Shown piece after piece: positions 24,973-33,257 of a stretch of DNA of 64,000 nt (the stretch's first letter is position 1; every line of letters starts with the position of its first letter). This DNA comes from Marinobacterium_D sp050908845. Its GTDB lineage: Bacteria > Pseudomonadota > Gammaproteobacteria > Pseudomonadales > Balneatricaceae. The position numbers and the translations under genes are program-made. The DNA lies in assembly GCF_050908845.1 (NCBI RefSeq), contig NZ_CP194171.1, positions 868,001 through 932,000 on the forward strand, in the 5' to 3' direction. The notes below the pieces were generated by a model. The model did not search any database and was not told the DNA's origin. It worked only from the letters and a program-made list of their open reading frames with translations.

Positions 24973-25785
24973 ATGAGCACTGCAACCGATATTCTCTATA
25001 TCTCCCACGGTGGTGGTCCGATGCCGCTGCTCGGTGATCCGGACCACAAGGAGATGGTCGACCGGCTGGTAGAGATCGCTGGCAAGCTGAAAAAACCGTC
25101 TGCCATTCTGGTGATCAGTGCACACTGGGAAGAGTCCGTGGCAACGGTCACCGCCGGCGCCAACCCTGAACTGATTTACGATTACTACGGCTTTCCGCCG
25201 GAATCCTACGAGATTCAGTACCCTGCTCCCGGTGAGCCGGCGCTGGCGCAGCAGATCCACGCTGCGCTGAAGGAGGCCGGACTGCCGGTGAAGCTGGATG
25301 AGCAGCGCGGTTTCGACCATGGCCTGTTTGTACCGCTGAAGCTGATGTATCCACAGGCGGATATTCCCTGTGTGCAGCTGTCGCTGGTCAACAGCCTGGA
25401 CCCGGACACGCATCTGAAGATCGGTCAGGCGCTGCAGGCGCTGGACTATGACAATCTGCTGGTGATCGGCTCCGGCTTCTCGTTCCACAACATGCGTGCC
25501 TTCTTCGCGCCGGAAACGGAGGAGATCAAGGCGGCCAACCAGGGCTTCGAGGACTGGCTGGAGGAAACCACCGCCAGCGCAGAGCTCAGTGAAGAGCAGC
25601 GCTACCAGCGTCTGCTGAGCTGGGAAAAGGCGCCCCACGCACGCTTCTGCCACCCGCGCGAGGAACATCTGCTGCCGATTCATGTCTGTTACGGCATGGC
25701 TGGCCGAGCCTGCGATGAGCACATTGCGGCCCGCATACTGCGCAAACAGTCCGGTATTTTCCACTGGACCCTGCCTGCACTCTGA
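24973..25785 (+). CDS. LigB-type extradiol dioxygenase (YgiD/4,5-DOPA dioxygenase-like)
   Basis: Protein of 270 residues of the class III extradiol dioxygenase family, like E. coli YgiD. Visible are His12 in YISHGGG, SAHWEE, a third His in DHGLFVPL and the GSGFSFHNM block. These metal enzymes cleave catechol rings next to the hydroxyls. E. coli YgiD acts on DOPA in vitro; the natural substrate here is unknown. The start at 24973 has a clear AGGAG. It follows the glutathionyl-hydroquinone reductase by 49 bases and is likely in the same operon. Confidence 0.9.
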   Translation: MSTATDILYISHGGGPMPLLGDPDHKEMVDRLVEIAGKLKKPSAILVISAHWEESVATVTAGANPELIYDYYGFPPESYEIQYPAPGEPALAQQIHAALKEAGLPVKLDEQRGFDHGLFVPLKLMYPQADIPCVQLSLVNSLDPDTHLKIGQALQALDYDNLLVIGSGFSFHNMRAFFAPETEEIKAANQGFEDWLEETTASAELSEEQRYQRLLSWEKAPHARFCHPREEHLLPIHVCYGMAGRACDEHIAARILRKQSGIFHWTLPAL

Positions 25786-25868
25786 GGGTGGTGGCGATCA
25801 GCCAGGGTTAAGGTTCGGCGCTGCAGTATCGGCTGAACCTCAGACTTTGCAGACCCGGGGAGATCAGC

Positions 25869-26588
25869 ATGCAGGGAAATAATCGACTGGCGGCATTACT
25901 GCTTGGCGTCGGCATTTTGCTGGGGTTTTCCGCCCTGGGTTATCAGTTGGGCCAGGCTGCGATCAGCTATAAGCAGCTTGATCGTACCGTGGTGGTCAAA
26001 GGTCTGTCGGAGCGGGAGTATCCCGCCGATATCGTGATCTGGCCGATCCAGTTTTCGGTGGCCGGTAACCAGCTCCAGCCGCTGTACGACGAGATCGACC
26101 GGAATACACGCATGATTCGTGAATTCCTCATGGCACAGGGGATCAGCGAAGCGGCGATCTCCTCGTCGCCGCCCTCACTGATGGATAAGTCAGCCCAGGC
26201 CTATGGCAACAGCAGTAACGCCGAATTCCGCTATACCGCACAGCAGAGCGTGACCGTCTACTCGGACCAGATCGACCAGGTCAGGGCGGTGATGAATTCG
26301 ATCTCTGAGCTGGGCAAGCAGGGCATAGTGTTTACCGGTATGGGCTACGGTGTCACACCGCAGTACCTGTTCACCCGGCTCAACGAGGTGAAGCCGGCGA
26401 TGATCGAAGAGGCCACCCGCAACGCCCGGGAAGTGGCGGAAAAGTTCGCCGAGGATTCGCAAAGCACGCTGGGCAAGATCCGCAAGGCCTCCCAGGGCCA
26501 GTTCAGCATCAGCGCCCGGGACACCAACAATCCACAGATCAAGAAACTCAGGGTCGTCTCCACGGTGGAGTATTATCTGTCGGACTGA
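25869..26588 (+). CDS. SIMPL (DUF541) domain protein
   Basis: Protein of 239 residues with one N-terminal membrane anchor (residues 8-31) and a periplasmic SIMPL/DUF541 domain (VVVKGLSEREYPADIVIWPIQ, then repeated alpha-beta units ending KLRVVSTVEYYLSD). The family includes E. coli YggE, linked to oxidative stress tolerance, and human SIMPL; the biochemical role is not known. The start follows GGGGAGATCAGC. It stands alone, on the same strand as the dioxygenase and 84 bases downstream. Confidence 0.88.
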   Translation: MQGNNRLAALLLGVGILLGFSALGYQLGQAAISYKQLDRTVVVKGLSEREYPADIVIWPIQFSVAGNQLQPLYDEIDRNTRMIREFLMAQGISEAAISSSPPSLMDKSAQAYGNSSNAEFRYTAQQSVTVYSDQIDQVRAVMNSISELGKQGIVFTGMGYGVTPQYLFTRLNEVKPAMIEEATRNAREVAEKFAEDSQSTLGKIRKASQGQFSISARDTNNPQIKKLRVVSTVEYYLSD

Positions 26589-26725
26589 TCCTTAGTGATT
26601 GTCTCTGCCTTTAGCCTAACCATGTTTAATAGTTGTCAGCTATAGCATCCAGAGGGATATGCAATTTCCGGCGCTGGCTGAAACTGATTAATCTGAGGCT
26701 GTGAACAGATATGAGGAGAACAGTC

Positions 26726-26872
26726 ATGGATCACATCTTCCGCTACGTATCAGTCGTTTCCGCCCGGGAAACAACCGCGTCTGCCGCGCCCGCCGAAGTT
26801 CAGTGCAGCGGCTGCAACTACAGCGATAACTACTACGGCGATCAGGTCTGCCTGGCCAAACCGAGCCGTTGA
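26726..26872 (+). CDS. small Cys-rich protein of 48 residues, function unknown
   Basis: Short frame MDHIFRYVSVVSAR... with three cysteines in CSGCN and VCL. It is preceded by AGGAGAACAGTC with ideal spacing, which favours real translation. I do not recognise the family. The cysteines could bind a metal or form a disulfide. Nothing upstream or downstream suggests an operon: the terminator at 26912-26943 lies just after. Codon use looks like that of neighbouring genes. It could still be a chance frame, since short frames are common. Confidence 0.5.
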   Translation: MDHIFRYVSVVSARETTASAAPAEVQCSGCNYSDNYYGDQVCLAKPSR

Positions 26873-26911
26873 GTGCATCGCTGCCAGAGCCGTCATCCCC
26901 GCTTCAAACGT

Positions 26912-26943
26912 AAACAGCCCATCACTGATCTGACGGGCTGTTT
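26912..26943. terminator. bidirectional intrinsic terminator
   Basis: AAACAGCCC (26912-26920) pairs with GGGCTGTTT (26935-26943), followed by GTTTTT on the plus strand. It lies between the small Cys-rich gene and the convergent DUF4399 gene. Confidence 0.75.
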
Positions 26944-26984
26944 GTTTTTCCGCGGCGATAGGGTCTCAGTCGTTTCAGTAGTGC

Positions 26985-27389
26985 TTATTCCACGGTAATC
27001 GTTATCTGGTCCGAGACCACGGGCGGATCGTGGGGCTGATGCGCCATATCGCCGAGAATCAGTTGCAGCGTGTGGGTACCCGGTTCCAGGGTCAGTTCGG
27101 TTTCGGTCTGGCCGCCACCGAAATGTTTTACCTGGTCGGTCATGGGGGTATCCATCGGAGGCAGCTCGCCATCGACCAGCAGATGATGATGGCCGGTGTT
27201 TTCCTTGTCTGTGCCGGCAGGTGCGACGCCCATGCCCTTGAGGCCAAAGATAACCTTGAAGGTGGCCGGCACGGTGGCACCATCGCTGGGCGAGATGATG
27301 TAGGCCGCGGCCCCTTCCGGTGACGAGGCTGCAAAAGCGCTGGTGCTCAGGAGGGCGGCGAGTCCTGTTATGGCGAGTAGTTTTTTCAT
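26985..27389 (-). CDS. DUF4399 domain periplasmic protein
   Basis: Exported protein of 134 residues: signal peptide MKKLLAITGLAALLSTSAFA, then a DUF4399 beta-sandwich with FGLKGMGVAPAG, the histidine cluster TGHHHLLVD, and a final LQLILGDMAHQPHDPP. The His and Asp-rich motif suggests metal or sulfate-type ligand binding, but the function is unknown. The start at 27389 is fixed by the signal peptide, although the ribosome site (GGACG) is modest. Related proteins are often annotated as ATPase or rod-shape-determining by mistake. Confidence 0.82.
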   Translation of the reverse strand: MKKLLAITGLAALLSTSAFAASSPEGAAAYIISPSDGATVPATFKVIFGLKGMGVAPAGTDKENTGHHHLLVDGELPPMDTPMTDQVKHFGGGQTETELTLEPGTHTLQLILGDMAHQPHDPPVVSDQITITVE

Positions 27390-27503
27390 AGTCAAACGTC
27401 CATATCCTTGCATGCTGTTGGGTTACATACAGATTGGGTGAGAGTCGCAACTGCACCGATCCGACCCTTGCAAGGTAGTCTGCCCCCTCAGTCCGCGCCA
27501 GTA

Positions 27504-28892
27504 TCAGTGCCGCGGTGCCCGCGCCAGCAGCTTGCTGATTCCCTGCTGAACCGAAGCCCGCAGCGCCTGTTCATCGACACCCAGTACCTGGTTGTCGCTC
27601 ACGACCATCCGCCCGTTGACGAAGCTGTATTTGAGGTTCACCGGCTCAGCGCACATCAGGGGTGTTTCTAGCGCTGAATGCATACCGCTGAAGCGCAAGG
27701 AATCGAGACTGTATATCGCCAGGTCGGCAGCACAGCCGGTCGCGATACGCCCGGTGTTCAGTCCCAGCAGCCCGGCGCCATTGCGGCTGCCCCAGTCGAT
27801 CACCTCTTCTACCCTGGTGGCATCGGCACCCGCCTGGCTGCGGTGAAGAAGCCAGGCCAGGTTCATCTCCTGCATCATCGAGGCGGACTCGCTGGAGGCG
27901 GAACCATCCACGCCCAGGGTGATCCGCATACCGGCATCGCGCATCGCCATCACCGGAGCGATGCCACTGCCCAGGCGGCAGTTGGAGGTAGGGCAGTGGG
28001 CGATTGCGGTGCCACTGCGCGCCAGTTTTTCGATCGCTGTGGCATCGGCCTTGACCAGGTGCGCGAACCAGACATCCTCACCCAGCAGTTCGCAGCTATC
28101 GGCATAGTCCACGGCACTCATGCTGTACTTGGCACGGGCGCTTTCCTCATCGAAGCTCACTTCCAGCAGGTGAGAGTGCAACTTAAGGTCACGTTCCCGG
28201 GCCCAGTGGGCGAACGCCAGCAGATGTTCGCGCGGCGAGGTGTGCACCAGGCTGGTGGGGGCTACGACCAGTCGGCGCATGGAGAAGGGGTCCGGGTCGT
28301 GGTAGCGGCTGTAGCTCTGCTCTAGGCGAGAAAGCGCCTGCTCCAGCGTCTCCGGCTGGATATTGCGTTCCTGCATCCCCTTGTGGCTACCGGTTGCCGT
28401 GGCAGCTCCCCGGCAAAGCACCAGGCGGATACCCAGCTCGTCAGCCGCCTGCCAGAGGGCGTCCTCCACTTCCGCTGAGGTGTTGGCGTGGTAGAGGTAG
28501 TGGTGATCGGCACAGGTGGTAGCGCCGGATCGCAGCTGCTCGTATAGGCCGAGCCGGGCGGCATCGTACATCAGCTGCGCATCGATTTCGGGCCAGAAGC
28601 GGTAGGGGACGCTGGCCAGCCATTCGCCCAGCGGCTGGTTCAGTCCGGCGGGAATCCCCTTGAGGATCGACTGGGCCAGGTGATGGTGGGTGTTTACGGC
28701 GCCGGGATAGATCACGCAGTTACTGGCGTCGATAATCTGTTCATCGGCAGCGGCTAGCAGGCCGGTACCGATCTCACTGATTTTGCCATCGCGCAGGCGC
28801 AGGTCGCTGGCTTGGCTCTGATCGGCGCCGGCCGGAAAGTGAATGGCGCTGGCATTACGGATAAGAACGGCGGGTGCCTGTGAGGTTGGCAT
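27504..28892 (-). CDS. 8-oxoguanine deaminase (amidohydrolase)
   Basis: Metal-dependent deaminase of 462 residues, ATZ/TRZ-type amidohydrolase. Motifs in order: metal site NTHHHLAQSILKG near 65, YHANTSAEVEDALW, HSHLLEVSFDEES, the family block AHCPTSNCRLGSG, and GVDGSASSESASM. These blocks match characterised 8-oxoguanine deaminases, which turn 8-oxoguanine into uric acid and ammonia and so clear oxidised purine; isocytosine is a side substrate. The start at 28892 follows AAGGAG. It is divergent from a putative purine-precursor binding protein gene, fitting a purine salvage or degradation role. Confidence 0.85.
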   Translation of the reverse strand: MPTSQAPAVLIRNASAIHFPAGADQSQASDLRLRDGKISEIGTGLLAAADEQIIDASNCVIYPGAVNTHHHLAQSILKGIPAGLNQPLGEWLASVPYRFWPEIDAQLMYDAARLGLYEQLRSGATTCADHHYLYHANTSAEVEDALWQAADELGIRLVLCRGAATATGSHKGMQERNIQPETLEQALSRLEQSYSRYHDPDPFSMRRLVVAPTSLVHTSPREHLLAFAHWARERDLKLHSHLLEVSFDEESARAKYSMSAVDYADSCELLGEDVWFAHLVKADATAIEKLARSGTAIAHCPTSNCRLGSGIAPVMAMRDAGMRITLGVDGSASSESASMMQEMNLAWLLHRSQAGADATRVEEVIDWGSRNGAGLLGLNTGRIATGCAADLAIYSLDSLRFSGMHSALETPLMCAEPVNLKYSFVNGRMVVSDNQVLGVDEQALRASVQQGISKLLARAPRH

Positions 28893-28928
28893 CTGAAGCT
28901 CCTTGTGACGTCGGAATACAAAGAGCAA

Positions 28929-29360
28929 TGTCCTGGCCCTGGGGGCGCAAACCGCTTCTACTCTTGAAACTCTAGGGTTCGATAAGGTTATCCCTGCGGG
29001 GATCTCTCCTGTGCAGCAAAGAGTGTTCCAAACCCTGGCGTTAGCGATAGTCTCTGTGATTCATTCGTTTCACTCATATGGTTTGTGAATAGTTGTGGTG
29101 CAAATGTATTTTTTGTGCCCATAAATTGGGCGGGTCTCGCGGCAAAGGATTCTATGTTTGCGCCCTGTGTATCCCACAGACCCCATGCTTCCTGTACTTT
29201 GGCTTTGCTGGCCCACCATTTGCTTTGTTCAGCGGGCACACCGCAATTGCCAGTTGCTAACAGGCAGGTGTGCAGGTGCATTGAGTAGAAGCTGTGATGT
29301 GGTGGCGCCAGTCGTTGCTGCAAGGACATTGCTCACTGCCCGTCGGCGGCCCCGTGGTGG
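28929..29360. other. long divergent intergenic region without a convincing gene
   Basis: About 430 bases between the deaminase start and the riboswitch-like leader. The frames present have no ribosome site or family match. No tRNA or CRISPR. It must hold promoters for both divergent genes, but I could not fix them with confidence. Confidence 0.5.
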
Positions 29361-29363
29361 AGC

Positions 29364-29429
29364 GTCGAAAGGGAAGTGACAGGTCCGTTTTAACAGTACC
29401 TGTGTACCCAGTCCCTCTCGCCCTTTCCG
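29364..29429 (+). ncRNA. structured leader, candidate xanthine (NMT1-motif) riboswitch
   Basis: Outer helix CGAAAGGGA (29366-29374) with TCCCTCTCG (29412-29420), one mismatch. Inner helix ACAGGT (29379-29384) with ACCTGT (29398-29403). The asymmetric internal loop is AGTG on the left and GTACCCAG on the right. CCCTTTC (29421-29427) can instead pair with GAAAGGG (29367-29373), a competing fold as in an expression platform. It lies 91 bases upstream of an NMT1-family binding-protein gene. The class call is from context and general shape; I could not check the consensus. Confidence 0.45.
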
Positions 29430-29519
29430 CTTCGTCCAACCCCGGTGCTGTCGCTGTTGCCACTGCCTGCCTTCTGGTTTGGCGGTCACTCATGTCACAA
29501 GTGCGTTGGAGCGAAGATC

Positions 29520-30542
29520 ATGAAAAACACTATGCGTATGCCGAAAGCGCTGGGAAAAACACTGCTGAGAGGGACTCTCGCGGCCGGTCTACTGGGCCTG
29601 ACTCTGCATGCCCAGGCGGCGGACAAGGTCCGCTTTCAGCTCGACTGGTTACCCGGAGGCGACAAGGCGCCGATCTATGTCGGGTTGAGCAAGGGGATCT
29701 TTGAAGAGGCGGGTCTGGATGTCAGCGTGGCCAGCGGTCGCGGTTCTACCGATGCGATTACCAAGATCGCCTCGGGCAACGCCGATGTGGGGCTCAGTGA
29801 CCTGGTGTCATTGCTGATGGCGCGGGCCGAGAATGATGTGCCGGTATCGGGCGTGTACTCGGTATTCAGCCAGGCGCCGCACGCCTTTTTCGTGCCGGCG
29901 GATTCGGGGATTGACTCCGTAGCCGATGTGGCCGGCAAGCGTCTGGCGACCTCGCCGTTCAGCTCATCCAACCTGTTTCTGCCGCTGCTGCTGGACCTCA
30001 ACGACGTAGAGGAGGATTCGGTCAAGGTGCTCAAGGCTGATCCGGGGGCGCTGAACCCCATGTTGCTGGCGGGCAACACGGATGTGGTGATTTCATGGAT
30101 TACCGACTCGGTGCTTTACCAGACTCAGGCGCAGCAGGCCGGTGTGCAGTTGAAAGAGCTGCCCTGGTATGACGCCGGTCTGGAGTTTTACTCCACCTCG
30201 GTGATCGCCTCTGACCGCTTCCTGGAAGAGCGGCCAGAGGTGGCGCGCCGCTTTGTGGCGGCCTATGCCAAGGCGATCGAATACACCTGGGAGAATCCGC
30301 AGGAGAGTGGCCAGATCGTCCATGAGATGGTGCCGGAGGTGGATGCGGAAACCGCCACCAACACCATCCTTTCTATCCGTCCGCTGGTCTATAACAGCGT
30401 CAGCGAGCGCGATGGCATGGGCGCCTTTTCGCCTGAGCGCCTGGCTACCAGCTGGAAGTGGGTGTCCAGGGCGCAGGAGCATGACGCTTCAGGCTTTGAC
30501 CCGGAAACTGCGGTGACCCGCGACTTCATGCCGGTGAACTGA
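29520..30542 (+). CDS. ABC transporter substrate-binding protein, NMT1/THI5-like
   Basis: Periplasmic binding protein of 340 residues with a signal peptide ending HAQA and the SsuA/THI5/NMT1 opening KVRFQLDWLPGGDKAPIYVGLSKGIFEEAGLDV. Relatives bind thiamine precursors, nucleobases or other nitrogen heterocycles. ATG 29520 follows GGAGCGAAGATC; frames further upstream run through the leader structure. Permease and ATPase genes are not adjacent, so this is an orphan binding protein that must use components elsewhere. Divergence from 8-oxoguanine deaminase suggests a purine-type ligand. Confidence 0.85.
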   Translation: MKNTMRMPKALGKTLLRGTLAAGLLGLTLHAQAADKVRFQLDWLPGGDKAPIYVGLSKGIFEEAGLDVSVASGRGSTDAITKIASGNADVGLSDLVSLLMARAENDVPVSGVYSVFSQAPHAFFVPADSGIDSVADVAGKRLATSPFSSSNLFLPLLLDLNDVEEDSVKVLKADPGALNPMLLAGNTDVVISWITDSVLYQTQAQQAGVQLKELPWYDAGLEFYSTSVIASDRFLEERPEVARRFVAAYAKAIEYTWENPQESGQIVHEMVPEVDAETATNTILSIRPLVYNSVSERDGMGAFSPERLATSWKWVSRAQEHDASGFDPETAVTRDFMPVN

Positions 30543-30560
30543 TCCTCAGCACGGCCGAAT

Positions 30561-30592
30561 AAACAGCCTGGCGTTAACGCGTCGGGCTGTTT
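30561..30592 (+). terminator. intrinsic terminator after the binding-protein gene
   Basis: AAACAGCC pairs with GGCTGTTT, with the inner palindrome GCGTTAACGC, then CTGTTTGG. Its T-run is short. Confidence 0.7.
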
Positions 30593-30757
30593 CTGTTTGG
30601 GAGAGGCCGTAATCGATGAATTAAATGTGATCAGCGCTGAGAAGGGGTGGATGATCAGATTTATCGATCAATTAGTCTAGGTTTTTGAGCTGTTTCCGGA
30701 CCGCCTCCGCCAGTAAAGTGGTGACATTGAAACTTCTCCAGAATCGAGGTGAATTTA

Positions 30758-31348
30758 ATGTCAGAAGCTCTTGGCCAGCAGGCGCTCGATCAGCTTTTCT
30801 TCAACGCGCACAGCTATAACAGTTTTGCCGACAAGGCGATCAGTGAAGAGACCATCGCCGAACTCTACGACCTGCTGAAGTGGGGGCCGACCTCCATGAA
30901 CACCCAGCCGGGTCGTTACCTGTTTATCCAGAGCCAGGAAGCCAAGGAACGTCTGCTGCCGGCGATGATCGCCAGTAATGCAGAAAAGACCCGCAGCGCG
31001 CCGCTGACCGTCATCATCGCCAGCGACAGCGAGTTCTACGAGCACCTGCCGACCCAGTTTACCGCCTACGATGCCGCGCCTCTGTTCCGCGACAACACTG
31101 GCCTGGCGCAGGAAACTGCTTTCCGTAACGGTTCCATGCAGGGCGCTTACCTGATCACCGCCGCCAGGGCGCTGGGACTCGATTGCGGCCCGATGAGCGG
31201 CTTTGATGCGGACAAGGTCAACGCCGAATTCTTCCCTGAAGGTCGCTGGAAGGTGAATTTTATCGTCAACCTGGGTTATGGCGCCGAAGGCGGTCACCAT
31301 CCCCGTGGTCAGCGCCTCGCGTTTGACCAGGTCGCCGCCATACTCTGA
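30758..31348 (+). CDS. rutE: RutE-like malonic semialdehyde reductase (nitroreductase family)
   Basis: Flavin nitroreductase-fold protein of 196 residues, the same length as E. coli RutE. Motifs: FNAHSYNSFADKAISEE, LLKWGPTSMNTQPGRYLF and GSMQGAYLITAARALGLDCGPMSGFD. RutE reduces malonic semialdehyde to 3-hydroxypropionate in the pyrimidine-degrading Rut pathway. No other rut gene is in the window, so it may have a more general aldehyde-reducing role. The start at 30758 is chosen for GAGGTG six bases upstream. Confidence 0.85.
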   Translation: MSEALGQQALDQLFFNAHSYNSFADKAISEETIAELYDLLKWGPTSMNTQPGRYLFIQSQEAKERLLPAMIASNAEKTRSAPLTVIIASDSEFYEHLPTQFTAYDAAPLFRDNTGLAQETAFRNGSMQGAYLITAARALGLDCGPMSGFDADKVNAEFFPEGRWKVNFIVNLGYGAEGGHHPRGQRLAFDQVAAIL

Positions 31349-31410
31349 TTTCTGCCACTGCAGTGCGGGCCTGGCCCGCGTAAACCCGTCAGCCAAACCC
31401 TCCAATAATC

Positions 31411-31451
31411 AAAAGGCCGATGAATCTGAGTGCCAGGTTCATCGGCCTTTT
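31411..31451 (+). terminator. intrinsic terminator after the RutE-like gene
   Basis: AAAAGGCCGATGAA pairs with TTCATCGGCCTTTT, 14 bp, with a T-run. It is symmetric and could act in both directions. Confidence 0.85.
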
Positions 31452-31700
31452 CTGTTTCCGACGGCCGGTGCTTTCCCAGGTGGCGCTGGTACAATGGCGC
31501 CAATTCAGGCTTTCTCGACAGGATGATCACTGTTGGGTAAAGGTAGTGGTTAATGCCAGGCAGCTGGCCTGAGCGTCGGCGGCTAAAATCGCCATAAAAT
31601 ACTGATCTGTTTCACTCTGAAGACAGTCTTCTCTTCAGTCCAGGGCGGGATTATGGGAGAGTGTAAAACAGTTATGATGCAGCGGAAGTAAACCTGACAG

Positions 31701-32489
31701 ATGAGCAAACTCAACGTACTGGTGATCGACGACGCGAAGTTTATTCGCGAACGGGTGACCGCTATGGTTCGCCAAGCTTTTCCCGAGTCTTCCGTCGATG
31801 CTTGCGAGAACGGCAAGGATGCGACCCGTGCGATGCAGCAGACCCAATACGACATATTGTTGTGTGACTGGGAAATGCCGGAGATGAGCGGCCTAGAAGT
31901 GCTGCAGTGGACCCGGTCCCAGGAAAACTACAAAACCACCCCCTTTTTGATGGTGACCAGCAGGGGGGAGCGGGAATACGTGCTCAAGGCAATCCAGGCC
32001 GGGGTTAACGATTATCTTGGCAAGCCCTTTACCAGCGAGCAGTTGGTACAGAAGATCGTCAAGGCGCTGGCCAAGGGCGGTGCCTTGAGCCCTGAGCAAC
32101 AGGCGCGCGCGGCTAAAATGCTGCAAGAGGACAAGGCGCGTAAGGATGGTGGGGCTCCGGCCGGAAAATCGATGCCAAAGCCCAAGGGCCTGGCCCAGCT
32201 GCGTTGCTCGGATCAGACATTCCGCTGTGCTATCAAGGAGCTGACGCTGCGTGAAGTGCGTGTGGTGATCAAGAACGAGGGACGTTTCCCGGTACTGCTC
32301 GATCAGGTGGTGGTCGATATTGAACAACTCTCGGGAGACTCGGTCGCACGTATCAACGGCTTTGTGCTGTCGATGCAGGCGGTTGAACCGAGTCTGAATA
32401 CGCCCTACGTGGATGTAAGGGTGCAGTTTGTGGATGACGATACGGATAAGATGGCGCACCTGTCGAAATATATCGCCAGCGTGCGCTGA
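31701..32489 (+). CDS. response regulator with C-terminal PilZ-like domain
   Basis: Protein of 262 residues. Residues 1 to about 120 are a CheY-like receiver with the acidic pair Asp10-Asp11, phospho-acceptor Asp56 (LLCDWEMPEMSG) and the KPF lysine near 106. A proline- and lysine-rich linker leads to a C-terminal beta domain of about 100 residues that looks PilZ-like but lacks the RxxxR and D/NxSxxG c-di-GMP motifs. It may be a divergent or ligand-free effector. No histidine kinase is adjacent. The next gene, a lipoprotein, starts 15 bases later and is probably cotranscribed. Confidence 0.78.
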   Translation: MSKLNVLVIDDAKFIRERVTAMVRQAFPESSVDACENGKDATRAMQQTQYDILLCDWEMPEMSGLEVLQWTRSQENYKTTPFLMVTSRGEREYVLKAIQAGVNDYLGKPFTSEQLVQKIVKALAKGGALSPEQQARAAKMLQEDKARKDGGAPAGKSMPKPKGLAQLRCSDQTFRCAIKELTLREVRVVIKNEGRFPVLLDQVVVDIEQLSGDSVARINGFVLSMQAVEPSLNTPYVDVRVQFVDDDTDKMAHLSKYIASVR

Positions 32490-32504
32490 TTAAGGAGAGA
32501 GTGG

Positions 32505-33221
32505 ATGACAGGGCGCACCCTGCTGAAATCATGTATCACCCTGGCGGTTGCAGGCGGTCTGCTGGCTGGATGTGCCACCCAGAAGGCGGAGCCGGAGCTG
32601 GAACCCAAACCCCAGCCGACGCCGGAAAACTCCGTGACGCCAAGACCGCTGACGCTGGGGCAGACCCAGGGCTTTGGCCAGGAGCAGGAGCTGGCACTGG
32701 CATTGCTGTCGCACTACCTGGGCGCGCCGCTGTACCGAGTGACCAACCCGCTGAAGATCAGCCGCGATTACCGGGTCACCGGAGCCCTCAAGTCGCCCAA
32801 CGGCAACCAGGCGCTGATCCTGTTCAGGCATCTGGATGACCCCAATCGCTGGTCGATGATTACCTTGTCTGTCACTCCGGGTGCAGTTATGAACGCCTTC
32901 GACGTGGTCCGTCGGGGCCAGCCCGGCTACGCCCTGGTGTTGAAAAACGCCCGGATCTGCCTTGTAGAGGGAGCGGACAATCCGCCGGTCTGGGGTGGTA
33001 ATGGCTGGGCGTTTTCGAAAACAGGTCCCGGACGCTTTGAGTGCAGCGGCCAGACCAAGGGCTCACTCTACCAGCCCTACAGCGGAATGCCGGGCATGAT
33101 GGGAGTCTATGCCGAGTCCGGTGATACGGTGCTTTACGGAGAACGCTGGCCGTTGCTGCGTGATATTGCCACCGGTATGGCGGCGATTTTTCCTCATCTG
33201 CGGGTGCCGCATATCCCCTGA
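32505..33221 (+). CDS. predicted lipoprotein, unknown function
   Basis: Lipoprotein of 238 residues with lipobox LLAGC (Cys23), a proline-rich linker (PELEPKPQPTPENSVTPRP) and a C-terminal globular domain starting near residue 50 that I do not recognise. The start follows TAAGGAGAGAGTGG. It sits 15 bases after the response regulator and 36 bases before rlmJ. The proline-rich linker is like those of envelope-spanning lipoproteins. Confidence 0.75.
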   Translation: MTGRTLLKSCITLAVAGGLLAGCATQKAEPELEPKPQPTPENSVTPRPLTLGQTQGFGQEQELALALLSHYLGAPLYRVTNPLKISRDYRVTGALKSPNGNQALILFRHLDDPNRWSMITLSVTPGAVMNAFDVVRRGQPGYALVLKNARICLVEGADNPPVWGGNGWAFSKTGPGRFECSGQTKGSLYQPYSGMPGMMGVYAESGDTVLYGERWPLLRDIATGMAAIFPHLRVPHIP

Positions 33222-33257
33222 CGCGGCAGTGCACCGCCTTTAAACTGGACAGAGTTA

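Noticed and set aside
28988..29329. 113-codon minus-strand frame in the deaminase-binding protein gap
   Set aside because: No ribosome site, low-complexity composition and no recognised family; it lies in a likely regulatory region.
29364..29429. Guanidine-I (ykkC) or guanine purine riboswitch for the leader
   Set aside because: The conserved ykkC strings and the three-way purine junction are not visible; the two-helix internal-loop shape and the gene context fit the NMT1 motif better.
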